DNA of 61,180 nt from Erythrobacter sp. (GCA_030148605.1 JASBTD010000031.1:1-61180), one strand, 5' to 3'. Counted from the first letter of the stretch, positions 41,243 through 51,185 are shown. Notes: generated by a model from the letters alone, not told the origin. Numbers and translations are program-made.

Positions 41243-42229
41243 TTACGGTGCGCTGCGCGTGATGGTGGCATCTGCGAGGACCAGAGAGAAGCGTCCCTCG
41301 CTATCGGTCCAGCGCTTCACCGGAGTCCAGCCACCGGCCAGCAGCAAGGTATTGCTGGTGCGACGGCAAAACTTGTGGCTGTTTTCCGTATGGATACTTT
41401 GCCCTTCGCGCATGGTGAATGGCTTGCCGGAGACAGAAAAAGTGAGATCGCGCGTGGCCACCAGGTGCATTTCGATCCGCGCGAACTCGTCATTCCAGCG
41501 CGCTTCGTGCCGCAAGGCGTCAAGCGCGATATCACCGCCAAGCTCGCGGTTGATCCGGCGGACCAGATTGTAATTGAATTCAGCGGTAACCCCCGCCGCA
41601 TCGTCATAGGCAGCGATCAAGACCGCTGGATCCTTGATCAGGTCCATGCCGATCAGCAGTTTCGATTCCTGCCTCAGGGTCTGGCGCATGGTGCGCAGCA
41701 GGTCGACGGCCGTGCGCGCCACCATATTGCCGATGGTCGAACCGGGAAAAAATCCCAGCTTGGGCAGGTTGGAAACTTCATCCGGCAATTCTACGCGGCG
41801 CATGAAATCGGCTTCGACCGGATAGACCGGCAGGCCGGGAAACTTGGCCGCCAGTTCAGCCGAGGAAGCCCGCAGGAAGTCACCGGCAATGTCCAGCGGC
41901 ACGTAAGCTGCCGGGTTGATGGCATGCAAAAGCAGCGGCGTTTTCACCGAGCTGCCAGAGCCGAACTCTACCACTGCGCGATCGGCGCCAATCAGATCGG
42001 CGAATTCGTGGCCTTGGGCCTTCAGAATCTCCGTTTCAGCACGAGTCGGGTAATATTCGGGCAGCTGCGTGATCTTCTCGAAAAGTTCAGATCCGGCATC
42101 ATCATAGAGCCAGCGCGCCGGAATCGCTTTTTGCTCTTCGGAAAGTCCCTGAAGCACGTCTGCGCGAAAGGCGCGATCAACGCCGTCATCATCAAGGTTT
42201 ACGAGGGCAATGCCCTTGTTCGAAGTCAT
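41243..42229 (-). CDS. egtD: L-histidine N-alpha-methyltransferase (ergothioneine synthesis)
   Basis: 328 residues. It trimethylates histidine to hercynine with SAM. Family features: LPEYYPTRAETEIL, VEFGSGSSVKTPLLL (SAM site), YVPLDIAGDFL, FFPGSTIGN, LLIGMDLIKD and FNYNLVRRINRELGG, with the C-terminal IHTENSHKF. It begins 4 bases after the egtB stop, so the two form a minimal egtBD operon. Confidence 0.96.
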   Translation of the reverse strand: MTSNKGIALVNLDDDGVDRAFRADVLQGLSEEQKAIPARWLYDDAGSELFEKITQLPEYYPTRAETEILKAQGHEFADLIGADRAVVEFGSGSSVKTPLLLHAINPAAYVPLDIAGDFLRASSAELAAKFPGLPVYPVEADFMRRVELPDEVSNLPKLGFFPGSTIGNMVARTAVDLLRTMRQTLRQESKLLIGMDLIKDPAVLIAAYDDAAGVTAEFNYNLVRRINRELGGDIALDALRHEARWNDEFARIEMHLVATRDLTFSVSGKPFTMREGQSIHTENSHKFCRRTSNTLLLAGGWTPVKRWTDSEGRFSLVLADATITRSAP

Positions 42230-42233
42230 GGAT

Positions 42234-43529
42234 TCAGATGTCCTTTGCCAGCCTGAGGCCAGTGAATTGCCAGCGCTGGTGGGGGTAAAAGAAGTTGCGA
42301 TAGGACGCGCGCGAATGGCCGCGCACAGTGGCGCAGCTCGCGCCCATCAAGACAAACTGCCCGCTCATGAATTTGCCATTGTATTCGCCCACTGCGCCGG
42401 CGGCAGGCTTGAAACGGGGATAGGGCAGATAGGCGGAGCGCGTGAATTGCCAGCAATCTCCGAACAGGCTGTCGCTGCCCGAAGGATGCACGCCGCCTGC
42501 GTGATCAAGCTGGTTGCCACGCGAAGCATCTTCGCCCTGCCCGATCGCTTCCCATTCGAATTCGGTCGGCAATCGCGCACCCGCCCAGGTCGCATAGGCG
42601 TCGGCTTCGTAATAAGAGATATGGGTGACGGGCGCGTTTGGATCGCGCGGTTGCCATCCATGCAAGGTGAAATATTGATCGTCGCGCCAATATAGCGGCG
42701 CACGAATGCCTTCGCGCAGGACCCACGCCCAGCCATCGGATAGCCACAGCGCCGCGTTAGTATAGCCGCCGTCTGCAACAAATTCGTCCCATTCGCGATT
42801 GGTCACCAACCGCTTTGATAGCGCAAACGGTTCAAGCAGCGCGCGGTGGCGCGGGCCTTCATTGTCGAAAGCGAATCCCTCGCCGTCATGCCCGATCATG
42901 GCGACACCGCCGGGATGGATCCGCCACTCTGCCGCGTCTTGTGATTTCCTGCGAACACAGGAATCCACCGCTTTCGCGTTCTGATCAGCTGGGCTCCTGC
43001 TTGCGCAGGAGCTCAATTCCGGCGAAGCCCACATCGCCGGGCCAAGCGGGTTCTGGAACAGCGCATGCTTGATATCAGTCAGTAACAATTCCTGATGTTG
43101 CTGCTCATGCGCGATGCCCAGTTCGATCAGGCTTGCATGGGCGGCATCTTCAAGCAGCGGCTCCATCGCGGCATCGACATGCGCCCGCCATTCGAGGATT
43201 TCCACCAGCGTGGGCCGCGACAGCATGCCGCGTGAAAAGCGCGCAATCCGCTCGCCTTCGGCTTCGTAATACGAGTTGAACAGGAAAGGATACCGCTCGT
43301 CGAACAGCGCATAGCCGCTGGCGTGATCTCGCAGCAGAAAGGTTTCCCAGAACCATGTCGTATGCGCCAGATGCCATTTGGCAGGCGACGCATCCTCCAT
43401 CGACTGGATCGTTGCGTCTGCATCGCTGAGCGGCGCGACCAGCGCTTCGCTCAAACGACGCGTGCTGCGAAAACTGTCGGCTAGTCCAGCCGCGCCGACA
43501 TCGGCAGCGCTGGCACGCGGTTCAGGCAC
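42234..43529 (-). CDS. egtB: Ergothioneine biosynthesis sulfoxide synthase EgtB, with an in-frame repeat insertion
   Basis: 431 residues. The N-terminal DinB-like domain carries the iron ligands (KWHLAHTTWFWE with His54 region, and HEQQHQE at 141-147). The C-terminal FGE-sulfatase domain starts near 203 (HPGGVAMIGHDGEGFAFDNEGPRH) and ends RWQFTGLRLAKD. It joins hercynine to a thiol with O2. Residues about 172-197, in the linker between the domains, are encoded by a paired-palindrome repeat also found at 58118, so they are a late insertion. The catalytic parts look intact. Confidence 0.93.
   Translation of the reverse strand: MPEPRASAADVGAAGLADSFRSTRRLSEALVAPLSDADATIQSMEDASPAKWHLAHTTWFWETFLLRDHASGYALFDERYPFLFNSYYEAEGERIARFSRGMLSRPTLVEILEWRAHVDAAMEPLLEDAAHASLIELGIAHEQQHQELLLTDIKHALFQNPLGPAMWASPELSSCASRSPADQNAKAVDSCVRRKSQDAAEWRIHPGGVAMIGHDGEGFAFDNEGPRHRALLEPFALSKRLVTNREWDEFVADGGYTNAALWLSDGWAWVLREGIRAPLYWRDDQYFTLHGWQPRDPNAPVTHISYYEADAYATWAGARLPTEFEWEAIGQGEDASRGNQLDHAGGVHPSGSDSLFGDCWQFTRSAYLPYPRFKPAAGAVGEYNGKFMSGQFVLMGASCATVRGHSRASYRNFFYPHQRWQFTGLRLAKDI
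42942..43012 (-). repeat. Paired-palindrome element inside egtB, copy 1
   Basis: On the minus strand: GCTCCTGCGCAAGCAGGAGC (8-bp arms), CCA, 22 bases, TGGA, then TTCCTGTGTTCGCAGGAA (imperfect arms) and ATCA. It has the same order and orientation markers as copy 2 at 58118-58183. It lies fully in frame within the egtB linker. Confidence 0.85.
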
Positions 43530-43639
43530 GGAACTTCTCCTGCGTCAGCTTGTGCTGGCAGCGCTAATGCCTGAAGCGCATGACAATTGAAAGGCTTGCC
43601 CCGCGACGCGGCGTGGCAAAAGCCCGGCCAATCGCTTGC

Positions 43640-45019
43640 TTAGGCTGCGTCAGCCTGTCGCTCGTTGACCTGCTGGTTGAGCATCTCAGCCAGCAGGAAC
43701 GCGAGCTCGATCGATTGCGCGGCGTTCAGCCGAGGATCGCAATGCGTATGATAGCGATCACCCAATGCGTCATCGGTGATGGCGACTGCCCCGCCAACGC
43801 ATTCGGTCACGTCCTGGCCGGTCATCTCGATATGGATGCCGCCCGGATGCGTGCCTTCTGCGCGGTGCACGTTGAAGAAGCCCTTTACTTCCGAAAGGAT
43901 ACGATCAAACGGGCGTGTCTTATAGCCGCTGTCAGACTTGATCACGTTGCCGTGCATCGGGTCGCAGCTCCACACCACCGGATGGCCTTCGCGCGCCACA
44001 GCACGCACCAGCTTGGGCAGCCCGTCTTCAACCTTGTCATGGCCGAAGCGGCTGATCAGTGTAATCCGCCCTGCTTCGCGCGCCGGATTGAGTTCATCGA
44101 GCAATTTGAGCAGTGCATCGGGTTCCAGCGAGGGCCCGCATTTCATGCCCAGCGGATTGCCGATGCCGCGCGCAAATTCGATATGCGCGCTACCGGGGAA
44201 ACGGGTGCGGTCCCCGATCCACACCATATGCGCGCTGGTGGCGTACCAGTCGCCAGTCAGCGAATCCTGCCGTGTCAGCGCTTGCTCGTAAGGGAGCAGA
44301 AGCGCTTCATGGCTGGTATAGAAACTGGTGCCTTGCAATTGCGGAACCGTTGCCGGATCGACGCCGCATGCTTCCATGAAGTCCAGCGCGTCACCGATCT
44401 TGTCAGCAGTTTCTGCGAATTTCTCGGCCCAAGGCGTGCGGCCCATGAAATCGAGCGTCCACTGGTGGACCTGGCGCAGGTTTGCATAGCCGCCGCCGGC
44501 AAAGGCGCGCAGCAGGTTGAGCGTCGCCGCCGCTTGCGAATAGGCTTTCACCATGCGCATCGGATCGTTGCGGCGCTGCTCGGGATCGAATTCGATCCCG
44601 TTGATATTGTCGCCGAAATAGCTCGGCAGCGTAACATCGCCTTGTGTTTCAGTGGGCGAACTGCGTGGCTTGGCAAATTGCCCGGCCATGCGGCCAACCT
44701 TCACCACGGGGCGCTTGCTGGCGAACGTCATCACAACCGCCATCTGCAGCAGCACGCGGAAGGTGTCGCGAATATTGTTCGGGTGGAATTCGGCGAAGCT
44801 TTCCGCACAGTCACCGCCTTGCAAAAGGAAGGCATGGCCATTGGCGACATCGGCCAGATCGACCTTCAGCGCACGTGCTTCACCGGCAAAGACCAGCGGC
44901 GGATAGGACGCAAGCGTGGCTTCCGCAGCAGCCAGTTCGGCTGCATCTTCATATTCGGGCAAATGCCGCGCTTCGTGGGCCTTCCAGCCGTCAGGTGTCC
45001 AATTCTGTGCCACTGTCAT
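43640..45019 (-). CDS. Class II 3-deoxy-7-phosphoheptulonate (DAHP) synthase
   Basis: 459 residues, plant-like class II. It condenses phosphoenolpyruvate and erythrose 4-phosphate, the first step of the shikimate pathway. Motifs: [85 protein letters not shown] and [18 protein letters not shown]. It is a single gene, with a 114-base gap to the next gene behind it on the same strand. A long antisense frame over it (43580-45790) is an artefact of codon bias. Confidence 0.95.
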   Translation of the reverse strand: MTVAQNWTPDGWKAHEARHLPEYEDAAELAAAEATLASYPPLVFAGEARALKVDLADVANGHAFLLQGGDCAESFAEFHPNNIRDTFRVLLQMAVVMTFASKRPVVKVGRMAGQFAKPRSSPTETQGDVTLPSYFGDNINGIEFDPEQRRNDPMRMVKAYSQAAATLNLLRAFAGGGYANLRQVHQWTLDFMGRTPWAEKFAETADKIGDALDFMEACGVDPATVPQLQGTSFYTSHEALLLPYEQALTRQDSLTGDWYATSAHMVWIGDRTRFPGSAHIEFARGIGNPLGMKCGPSLEPDALLKLLDELNPAREAGRITLISRFGHDKVEDGLPKLVRAVAREGHPVVWSCDPMHGNVIKSDSGYKTRPFDRILSEVKGFFNVHRAEGTHPGGIHIEMTGQDVTECVGGAVAITDDALGDRYHTHCDPRLNAAQSIELAFLLAEMLNQQVNERQADAA

Positions 45020-45133
45020 AGTCTCAAATTCATCAAACGAGCGAGCGCGGTTACACGCCCGCTTTCAGAAATGCAAAGTCCAAAGCCCGCTCATGATAAC
45101 AAAATTTCGCAGGCCTGCCCAAGCCTGGCTTGT

Positions 45134-48127
45134 TTAGCGTCCCATTATCGCCGGGGCTGTCGGCATAATCCGGTTGGGGCGCGCTTGTGCATCGACAGCC
45201 AGTTCCTGGCCTTCAGGAATGATCGCGAGCTGCCATCCGGGCCGCGCCGCCAGATAGCGACGCGCGAGCAATTGCATGATTTCCGGCCGCGTATTGGAGT
45301 AGTCGCCCAGCAAGGTCCGCACGAGATCAACCCGCCGCGGATCGGTGCTGGCACCCTCCAGCTGCAGCAACCAGAACATGTTGCTGGTCGCAGCCCGGCT
45401 GTAGAGCTGGCTCAATGGCTGGGTCGCGCGGGCAATCTCGTCATCGCTGATCGGACTATTGGCAAGATCCTGCGCGATCCGTTCGGCCTCGGCAAAGAAC
45501 ACCGGCACATCTTCAGGGCGCATTTGCGCAAGGGCCATGATCATGCCGCCGCTGGGCAAATCAGCCGGCCATTGCGACACCGCTTGTGGCGAATAGCTTG
45601 CGCCCAGCCGCTCGCGCAGTGCATCCATCAGCCTGTTGTTGAACAGTTCGGTCAGGATTTCGAGCTGGCGCGATTCGCGCAGTCTTTCAGTCCCGCCAGC
45701 AGTGGGCCAGGCAATCACAGCTGCGGCCTGGTTGGCATCGCCGCGATGGGTAAGAACCGTTGTATCCACCTCGGCACTGTCAGGGAATGATGGCACGCGC
45801 GCGGCAACTTCTGCGCTCAACGGCACGCGGGCGGGCAATGCACCGAATGTGCGGCGCAGCGTTTCAAGCACTGCCTCGCGGTCGAACTCGCCAAATACCA
45901 GCACCTCGACGGGGCCTTCAGCAAGGCGCGGCTCCCACACTTCGCGGAATTCCTTGGGTGAAACATCTTCCATTTCCTGCGGGCCGGGGGTCGCCCAGCG
46001 CGGATCGCGGTCACGCAGCAGGAAATCCAGATCGCGCGCCAGCATGCCGGCAGGGCTGGCATTATAGGACGCATGTCCGATTTCCAGCGCCGCCTTCGCG
46101 CGTAGCACCGGATTGGCATCCCAGCGCGGCATGCCCAGCTTGGCTGCGAAGAGATACAGTTGGTCAGCTACATCGGCAGAGCGGGTTTGTGCGGAGAATG
46201 AGAACACCGCATCATCAATGGTGAAGTCGAAGCCCATCTTGCGGCCTGTTGCCAGCCGGTCGAGATCGTCTTCGTTGAGTTCTCCCAGGCCTGACGAAAC
46301 GAGCGCCATTTCACCCAGCGCGACATAGGGCGCATCTTCTTCAGAGAATGCCCGATAGCCCGCACCGAAACGCACCTTTACCGAGACACGGCCCGGCTCG
46401 TCATCAATCGACCACAGAATGGCCCGCACGCCATTTGCGAATTCGACCTGCTCGATATCGATCAATCCGATCGGCTTGCGTTCGACAATCGATCCTGCCG
46501 GGCCAACCGGCGGCAGCTTGTCGAAGGATATAGTGCGATTGGCGAGCCGCGCTGCGGGGTCGGGCGCAACATCGCGTGCCAGCGCAAGCCGCAACCGTGC
46601 TTGATCCGCTTCGCCGCTTTCCGGCGTAACATAGACACTGCGAATGACATCTCCGGCGAACAGCTGGCGCGTATGCTTGAGCACATTTTCCGGCGTGAAG
46701 CGCTCTGTCATGCCGCGGAATACGCCCAGCGCCACTTCCGGCGACGCGACCGTTTCGCAGATATCGACAGCGCGCACGAGGTTTTCCGCCAGCCGCGCAC
46801 CAGCGATCACGCTGCGCTGCTCGACTTCGCTGGCAAAGGCAGTGTCGAACTGCGCAACTTCGCGGTCTATTTCTTCCTGCGTCGGCGCGGATTCCAGCGC
46901 GTCTGCGATCACGCCACGCACATCAGCCAAGGCCGCATCCCAATTGCCTTCCAGCGGGGCAAAGCTGACGATAGTCATGTCTGACGAGCGCGAAATATCC
47001 TGCTGCTCGACCTGCGCGTAAAGGTAGCTGCCGCCGCTGCGCGCGCGCGATTCAAGCCGCCGGTTGATGATTGCTTGCGCAACCGCATCCAGCATCAACC
47101 CTTCGTTGTAGACGATGGTGTCATTCACCTGCCGCCACGGACGCATCACGGCATAGGTGAAATTGCGCGGCAGATCGGGTTCAGTCAGAACCGCGACTTC
47201 ACCAACCGGGTTTGCGCCATCGGCTCCCGCAGGCGGCAATGGATCGCCAAAGTCGGGGGCAGGCACCGAAGGCCCTTCGCCTTGCCAGTCGCCGAAATAG
47301 CGTTCGACCAGAGCCGCGAACTTGAGCGGGTCAAAATCGCCCACCACGGCAACGACAGTGTTTTCCGGGCGGTACCAGCGCTTGTGAAAGGCGTTGACGG
47401 TTGCGCCGGTTGCACCGCGCAAGGTTTCTTCAGTGCCGATCGGGCGCCGGTTGGCGAGCCTTTGTCCGGCGAACAGCGTTGCCAGCGTCGCTTCGTTGAC
47501 GCGTTGCCCCGCCCCGCCCTGCTCGCGCTTTTCCGCTAGCACGATCGGAACTTCGGTCGCGACATTGGCATCGCTCAGCGCAGGCTCGCGGATCATGCCG
47601 GAAAGCAGCTTGAAGCTCTCTTCCAGATTGGCAGGCGTGATCGCCGGCAAGTCGATCTTGTAGACAGTATGCGTCGGGCTGGTTTCCGCATTGGTATCGT
47701 GGCCCAGTGTCGCCCCTAGCCGCTGCCAGTTGGCGATCGCTTCGCCCTGCCCCAGATATTTGCTTTCGCGGAACAGCATATGTTCGAGCAGGTGCGCGAA
47801 GCCGCGTTCGCTCTCTTCCTCGTGCAGCGAACCGGCGTCGATGCGGATACGGATCGAGACCTGCCCCGGCGGAACGCCATTATTGCGCACCGCATAGCGC
47901 AAGCCATTGTCCATCTCGCCGAACAGCCACTCGCGATCGACCGGGATATTGCTGTCTTCATAAAGCCACGGAGTCTCGCCTTCATCCTGCAGGAACTGCG
48001 GCGCTGGCAGTTCGGGCTGCTGCACAGGGGGTGACTGTGCGACATCTTGCGCAGCGAGGCCGGACAGACTGGTGACAGGGGCAACGATGCAGGCAAGCGC
48101 GGCAAATACGCGGATAATAGGCTTCAT
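45134..48127 (-). CDS. Exported double-domain M16 zinc metallopeptidase
   Basis: 997 residues from ATG 48127. A signal peptide (about 1-26, ending GLAAQ) is followed by two M16 halves. The first has the inverted zinc motif HLLEH at 112-116 (RGFAHLLEHMLF) and downstream Glu region; the second half, from about 480, lacks it and is the non-catalytic partner domain. Such pitrilysin-like proteases degrade peptides in the periplasm. It is divergent from nfuA with 98 bases between starts. Confidence 0.92.
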   Translation of the reverse strand: MKPIIRVFAALACIVAPVTSLSGLAAQDVAQSPPVQQPELPAPQFLQDEGETPWLYEDSNIPVDREWLFGEMDNGLRYAVRNNGVPPGQVSIRIRIDAGSLHEEESERGFAHLLEHMLFRESKYLGQGEAIANWQRLGATLGHDTNAETSPTHTVYKIDLPAITPANLEESFKLLSGMIREPALSDANVATEVPIVLAEKREQGGAGQRVNEATLATLFAGQRLANRRPIGTEETLRGATGATVNAFHKRWYRPENTVVAVVGDFDPLKFAALVERYFGDWQGEGPSVPAPDFGDPLPPAGADGANPVGEVAVLTEPDLPRNFTYAVMRPWRQVNDTIVYNEGLMLDAVAQAIINRRLESRARSGGSYLYAQVEQQDISRSSDMTIVSFAPLEGNWDAALADVRGVIADALESAPTQEEIDREVAQFDTAFASEVEQRSVIAGARLAENLVRAVDICETVASPEVALGVFRGMTERFTPENVLKHTRQLFAGDVIRSVYVTPESGEADQARLRLALARDVAPDPAARLANRTISFDKLPPVGPAGSIVERKPIGLIDIEQVEFANGVRAILWSIDDEPGRVSVKVRFGAGYRAFSEEDAPYVALGEMALVSSGLGELNEDDLDRLATGRKMGFDFTIDDAVFSFSAQTRSADVADQLYLFAAKLGMPRWDANPVLRAKAALEIGHASYNASPAGMLARDLDFLLRDRDPRWATPGPQEMEDVSPKEFREVWEPRLAEGPVEVLVFGEFDREAVLETLRRTFGALPARVPLSAEVAARVPSFPDSAEVDTTVLTHRGDANQAAAVIAWPTAGGTERLRESRQLEILTELFNNRLMDALRERLGASYSPQAVSQWPADLPSGGMIMALAQMRPEDVPVFFAEAERIAQDLANSPISDDEIARATQPLSQLYSRAATSNMFWLLQLEGASTDPRRVDLVRTLLGDYSNTRPEIMQLLARRYLAARPGWQLAIIPEGQELAVDAQARPNRIMPTAPAIMGR

Positions 48128-48225
48128 GGTCGCCCATATAGGGAGTATACAAGTGAAGGGATAGTGAATGGCGGGAAAGCTTTCGCTGCTTGCCGCCGGG
48201 CAACAGCACACCTACATGCCATCAT

Positions 48226-48810
48226 ATGTTCATCGAGACTGAAACCACTCCGAACCCGTCGAGCCTGAAATTCCTGCCCGGGCAGCAAGTCATGGCCAAT
48301 GGAACCCGCGAATTCGCGACCCCTGAAGCCGCTGAAGCAAGTCCGCTCGCACAAGCGATCTTCGATACAGGCGAAGTCACCAATGTGTTCTTCGGCGGCG
48401 ATTTTATCAGTGTAACCGCTGCACCCGGCGTCAGCTGGAGCGAGCTGAAGCCGCAAGTCGTCGCGATCCTGCTCGATCACTTCGTGTCCGAAGCCCCGTT
48501 GTTTGCAGGCGGCGATGCGTCGGGGATCAGCGTTCCTGCTGATGAAAGCGATACTCTGCTGGTCGATGAAGATCCCGAGAATGCGGAGATTGTGGCGCAG
48601 ATCAACGAATTGCTGGAAACCCGCGTGCGCCCTGCCGTGGCCGGCGATGGCGGCGACATTGCCTATCGCGGGTTCAAGGACGGCGTGGTTTATCTGACAT
48701 TGCAAGGCGCGTGTTCGGGCTGCCCGTCCAGCACGGCCACGCTGAAGCACGGCATCGAAGGCCTTTTGAAACATTATGTGCCTGAAGTCGTTGAAGTCAG
48801 AGCGGCATAG
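48226..48810 (+). CDS. nfuA: NfuA-type Fe-S cluster scaffold/carrier
   Basis: 194 residues from ATG 48226. The N-terminal Nfu_N domain (ETETTPNPSSLKFLPG) precedes a C-terminal NifU domain (VRPAVAGDGGDIAYRGF, GACSGCPSSTATLKHGIE) with the CxxC cluster ligands. It carries [4Fe-4S] to client enzymes. MiaB at 56714 is a radical-SAM enzyme and thus a plausible client, but this is inference. Confidence 0.94.
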   Translation: MFIETETTPNPSSLKFLPGQQVMANGTREFATPEAAEASPLAQAIFDTGEVTNVFFGGDFISVTAAPGVSWSELKPQVVAILLDHFVSEAPLFAGGDASGISVPADESDTLLVDEDPENAEIVAQINELLETRVRPAVAGDGGDIAYRGFKDGVVYLTLQGACSGCPSSTATLKHGIEGLLKHYVPEVVEVRAA

Positions 48811-48826
48811 AAACCTGAGGATTCCC

Positions 48827-49435
48827 ATGACCAAGCAATTTCACGGACACACGCTGTCCGCCGACGCGCTCGACCAGCTGTTCAACGAAGCGCGCACCTA
48901 TAATGACTGGCTCGACAAGCCGGTGAGTGACCAACAACTACACGCGATCTGGGACCTGATGAAGATGGCGCCGACATCGGCAAACATGCAGCCCGTTCGG
49001 ATCGTGTGGGTTACCTCAGACGAGCAGAAGCAAAAGCTCGCTGACTGCGCAATGGAAGGAAACAAGGCAAAGATCCTTGCAGCACCTGCCACCGCAGTGA
49101 TAGGCTATGACATCGATTTCCACGAGGAACTGCCGTGGCTGTTCCCGCATACCGATGCGAAGAGCTGGTTCGAAGGCGATGAAGAAGGCCGCAAGGAAGG
49201 CGCGTTTCGCAATTCGACGCTTCAAGGGGCCTATCTGATCCTTGCCGCGCGCGCCGTGGGGCTTGATTGCGGGCCTATGTCAGGCTTCGATGCCGACGCA
49301 GTCAATGCTGCTTTCTTCAGCGACGAGCCGCGCCACCGCGTAAACTTCATCTGCTCGGTCGGCTATGGTGATCCGGAAAGCATCTTTGAACGCAGCCCGC
49401 GCCCTGATTTCGACACGTTCAACCGCATCGTCTGA
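48827..49435 (+). CDS. Nitroreductase family protein, malonic-semialdehyde-reductase-like (RutE/HadB)
   Basis: 202 residues from ATG 48827. FMN-binding nitroreductase fold: RTYNDWLDKPVSDQQLHAIW, MAPTSANMQPVRIVWV, FRNSTLQGAYLILAARAVGLDCGPMSGFD and GYGDPE. RutE-type enzymes reduce malonic semialdehyde; without rut genes beside it, the assignment to that reaction is tentative. It lies 16 bases after nfuA and 36 before tsaB, same strand. Confidence 0.88.
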   Translation: MTKQFHGHTLSADALDQLFNEARTYNDWLDKPVSDQQLHAIWDLMKMAPTSANMQPVRIVWVTSDEQKQKLADCAMEGNKAKILAAPATAVIGYDIDFHEELPWLFPHTDAKSWFEGDEEGRKEGAFRNSTLQGAYLILAARAVGLDCGPMSGFDADAVNAAFFSDEPRHRVNFICSVGYGDPESIFERSPRPDFDTFNRIV

Positions 49436-49471
49436 CTTGCAGACAGCGAATTGCTGAGGCATCGCGAAGCC

Positions 49472-50089
49472 ATGCGTAGCTTGGCGATAGAAACAGCAAC
49501 GGAAGCCTGCTCGGTCGCGCTATTCGAAGGCGACCAATTGCTCGCGCATGATCATCGTGTGCTTGGGCGCGGCCATGCAGAACGGCTTGTGCCGATGATC
49601 GAAGCACTGCCGGAAAAGGGGCGTGCGGACCGTATCCTGGTGTCGCTTGGCCCCGGAAGCTTCACTGGCGTGCGGATCGGGATCGCAACGGCAAGGGCGC
49701 TGGGTTTCGCGTGGCAGGCAGAAGTATTCGGCTATCCCACGCTCGATCTCGTCGCGGCGATGGCCCAAAATGGCTATCCCGGACGCAGCATAACTGTCTG
49801 CATGAATGGCGGACACGGTGAATGGTTCGTCCAGAATTTTGGCGCCGATGGCGCCAGTATTGGTGCCGTGCAATCGCTTACACCTGCGGAAGCATCACAG
49901 TTTGCCGATGGCGAGCTAGTAGCCGGAAGTCGCGCTCAGGAGCTTTCGGACCTGAACAATGGCGCGTTGGTCTCGCTCAGCCTCTTGCCTGATGCGCGCG
50001 AGTGCCTCGGACTCTCGCCGTCGTCTCTCACGGATAATCTCTCGCCGATATATGGGCGCGGGCCTGACGCAAAACTGCCAACGCCATGA
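49472..50089 (+). CDS. tsaB: tRNA t6A synthesis protein TsaB
   Basis: 205 residues from ATG 49472. ASKHA fold opening SLAIETATEACSVALFEG, then HAERLVPMIEAL, LVSLGPGSFTGVRIGIATARALG, which are TsaB hallmarks. It pairs with TsaD/TsaE for threonylcarbamoylation of tRNA A37. The stop overlaps rimI by 4 bases (ATGA), a common arrangement. Confidence 0.94.
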   Translation: MRSLAIETATEACSVALFEGDQLLAHDHRVLGRGHAERLVPMIEALPEKGRADRILVSLGPGSFTGVRIGIATARALGFAWQAEVFGYPTLDLVAAMAQNGYPGRSITVCMNGGHGEWFVQNFGADGASIGAVQSLTPAEASQFADGELVAGSRAQELSDLNNGALVSLSLLPDARECLGLSPSSLTDNLSPIYGRGPDAKLPTP

Positions 50090-50562
50090 GCGATCCAGCC
50101 TTCATCGACCAGATCATGGCTGTCATGGAGGCTGCGTTCGATCCGGCCTGGGGTGAGGCCTGGAACCGGCGACAACTCACTGATGCACTGATGCTGCCCA
50201 ATACATTTGCCGTATTGATCAGCGAATCCGGCGAAGAATTGACCGATTATTCTTCACAAGTAGCGGCGGGATTCGTGCTGAGTCGCAATGCTCCTGGCGA
50301 AGAGGAACTACTACTCATAGCGGTGCGGCCAGAATTTCGCAGGCGAGGACTGGCCGAAAAACTTGTCGATGCATTGAAAGCGCAAGCAGGTGCAAGGGGG
50401 GCTGAAAAGATATTCCTCGAAATGCGGCAGAACAATCCCGCACAAACGCTTTACAGAAAACTTGGCTTTCAACCTATCGGGCGCAGACAAGACTATTACC
50501 TATTTGCTGACGGCAGCAGAATGGATGCAATTACTTTTTGCCTTATGAATAAGAATGTATAA
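50086..50562 (+). CDS. rimI: Ribosomal protein S18-alanine N-acetyltransferase RimI
   Basis: 158 residues, single GNAT domain: AAGFVLSRNAPGEEELLLIAV, PEFRRRGLAEKLVDALK (acetyl-CoA site RRxGxA) and LEMRQNNPAQTLYRKLGFQPIGRRQDYY. The overlap with tsaB supports RimI rather than a general acetyltransferase. A 109-base AT-rich gap follows before mucR. Confidence 0.92.
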   Translation: MSDPAFIDQIMAVMEAAFDPAWGEAWNRRQLTDALMLPNTFAVLISESGEELTDYSSQVAAGFVLSRNAPGEEELLLIAVRPEFRRRGLAEKLVDALKAQAGARGAEKIFLEMRQNNPAQTLYRKLGFQPIGRRQDYYLFADGSRMDAITFCLMNKNV

Positions 50563-50671
50563 TCACTTCACGACCCCCAACTAATCAATTTGGTGTATTG
50601 CGCTGTTAGTAAAATAGGTTCACAGTCTCAGTATCGGGGGGCACACTCCGAGCTAAAAATGCGAGGAACTC

Positions 50672-51112
50672 ATGGATATGATCGAAGTAGATATGAAAGA
50701 GACATTGATAACGCTTACATCCGACATTGTTGCAGCACATCTCAGCAACAACGCAGTTGATGTTGATGAAGTCCCCTCCTTGATTGGCAATGTCTATTCT
50801 GCGCTCGCAAGCCTTGGTGAAGGCTCGCAAGCTGCAGCTGAGCGGCCGGAGCCGGCTGTGTCGGTGCGTGCCTCAGTCAAGAAGGATCACATCGTGTGCC
50901 TCGACTGCGGCAAGAAGATGAAGATGCTCAAGCGTCACTTGTCGACCGAGCACGGCATGACGCCGGAAGAATATCGCGCGCGTTGGGATCTTGGCGCCGA
51001 TTATCCGATTGTTGCGCCCAATTACGCGGAAACACGGCGCAAGCTGGCCAAGCAGATCGGCCTCGGCAAGATGCCCGGCCAGAAGCGTGGCCGCCGCAAG
51101 AAAGCGGCATAA
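50672..51112 (+). CDS. mucR: MucR/Ros-family zinc-finger transcriptional regulator
   Basis: 146 residues; the Ros/MucR domain spans about 65-135. The zinc finger CLDCGKKMKMLKRHLSTEH fits C-x2-C-x9-H-x4-H, and HGMTPEEYRARWDLGADYPIVAPNYAETRRKLAKQIGLG is the family's core. The C-terminus is basic (KRGRRKKAA). MucR is an H-NS-like global regulator binding AT-rich DNA; the 109-base upstream region is the most AT-rich nearby (for example TAAAAT at 50610-50615) and may be its own target. Confidence 0.95.
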   Translation: MDMIEVDMKETLITLTSDIVAAHLSNNAVDVDEVPSLIGNVYSALASLGEGSQAAAERPEPAVSVRASVKKDHIVCLDCGKKMKMLKRHLSTEHGMTPEEYRARWDLGADYPIVAPNYAETRRKLAKQIGLGKMPGQKRGRRKKAA

Positions 51113-51133
51113 CCATACTTGCTGCCGCTTGAG

Positions 51134-51165
51134 GTGAGCGCCTTGTAGCGATAGAAGGCGCTCAC
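51134..51165 (+). terminator. Hairpin between mucR and fur
   Basis: GTGAGCGCCTT and AAGGCGCTCAC form a perfect 11-bp stem with a 10-base loop. It ends 20 bases before the fur start. Only short T-runs follow (TCGTCTT), so it may be a weak terminator or an mRNA processing structure. Confidence 0.5.
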
Positions 51166-51185
51166 TCGTCTTGGCGGAGGAACGC

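Noticed and set aside
43580..45790. 736-codon plus-strand ORF
   Set aside because: It is antisense to DAHP synthase and to the M16 protease end; long antisense frames are expected at this GC bias and the product has no recognisable features.
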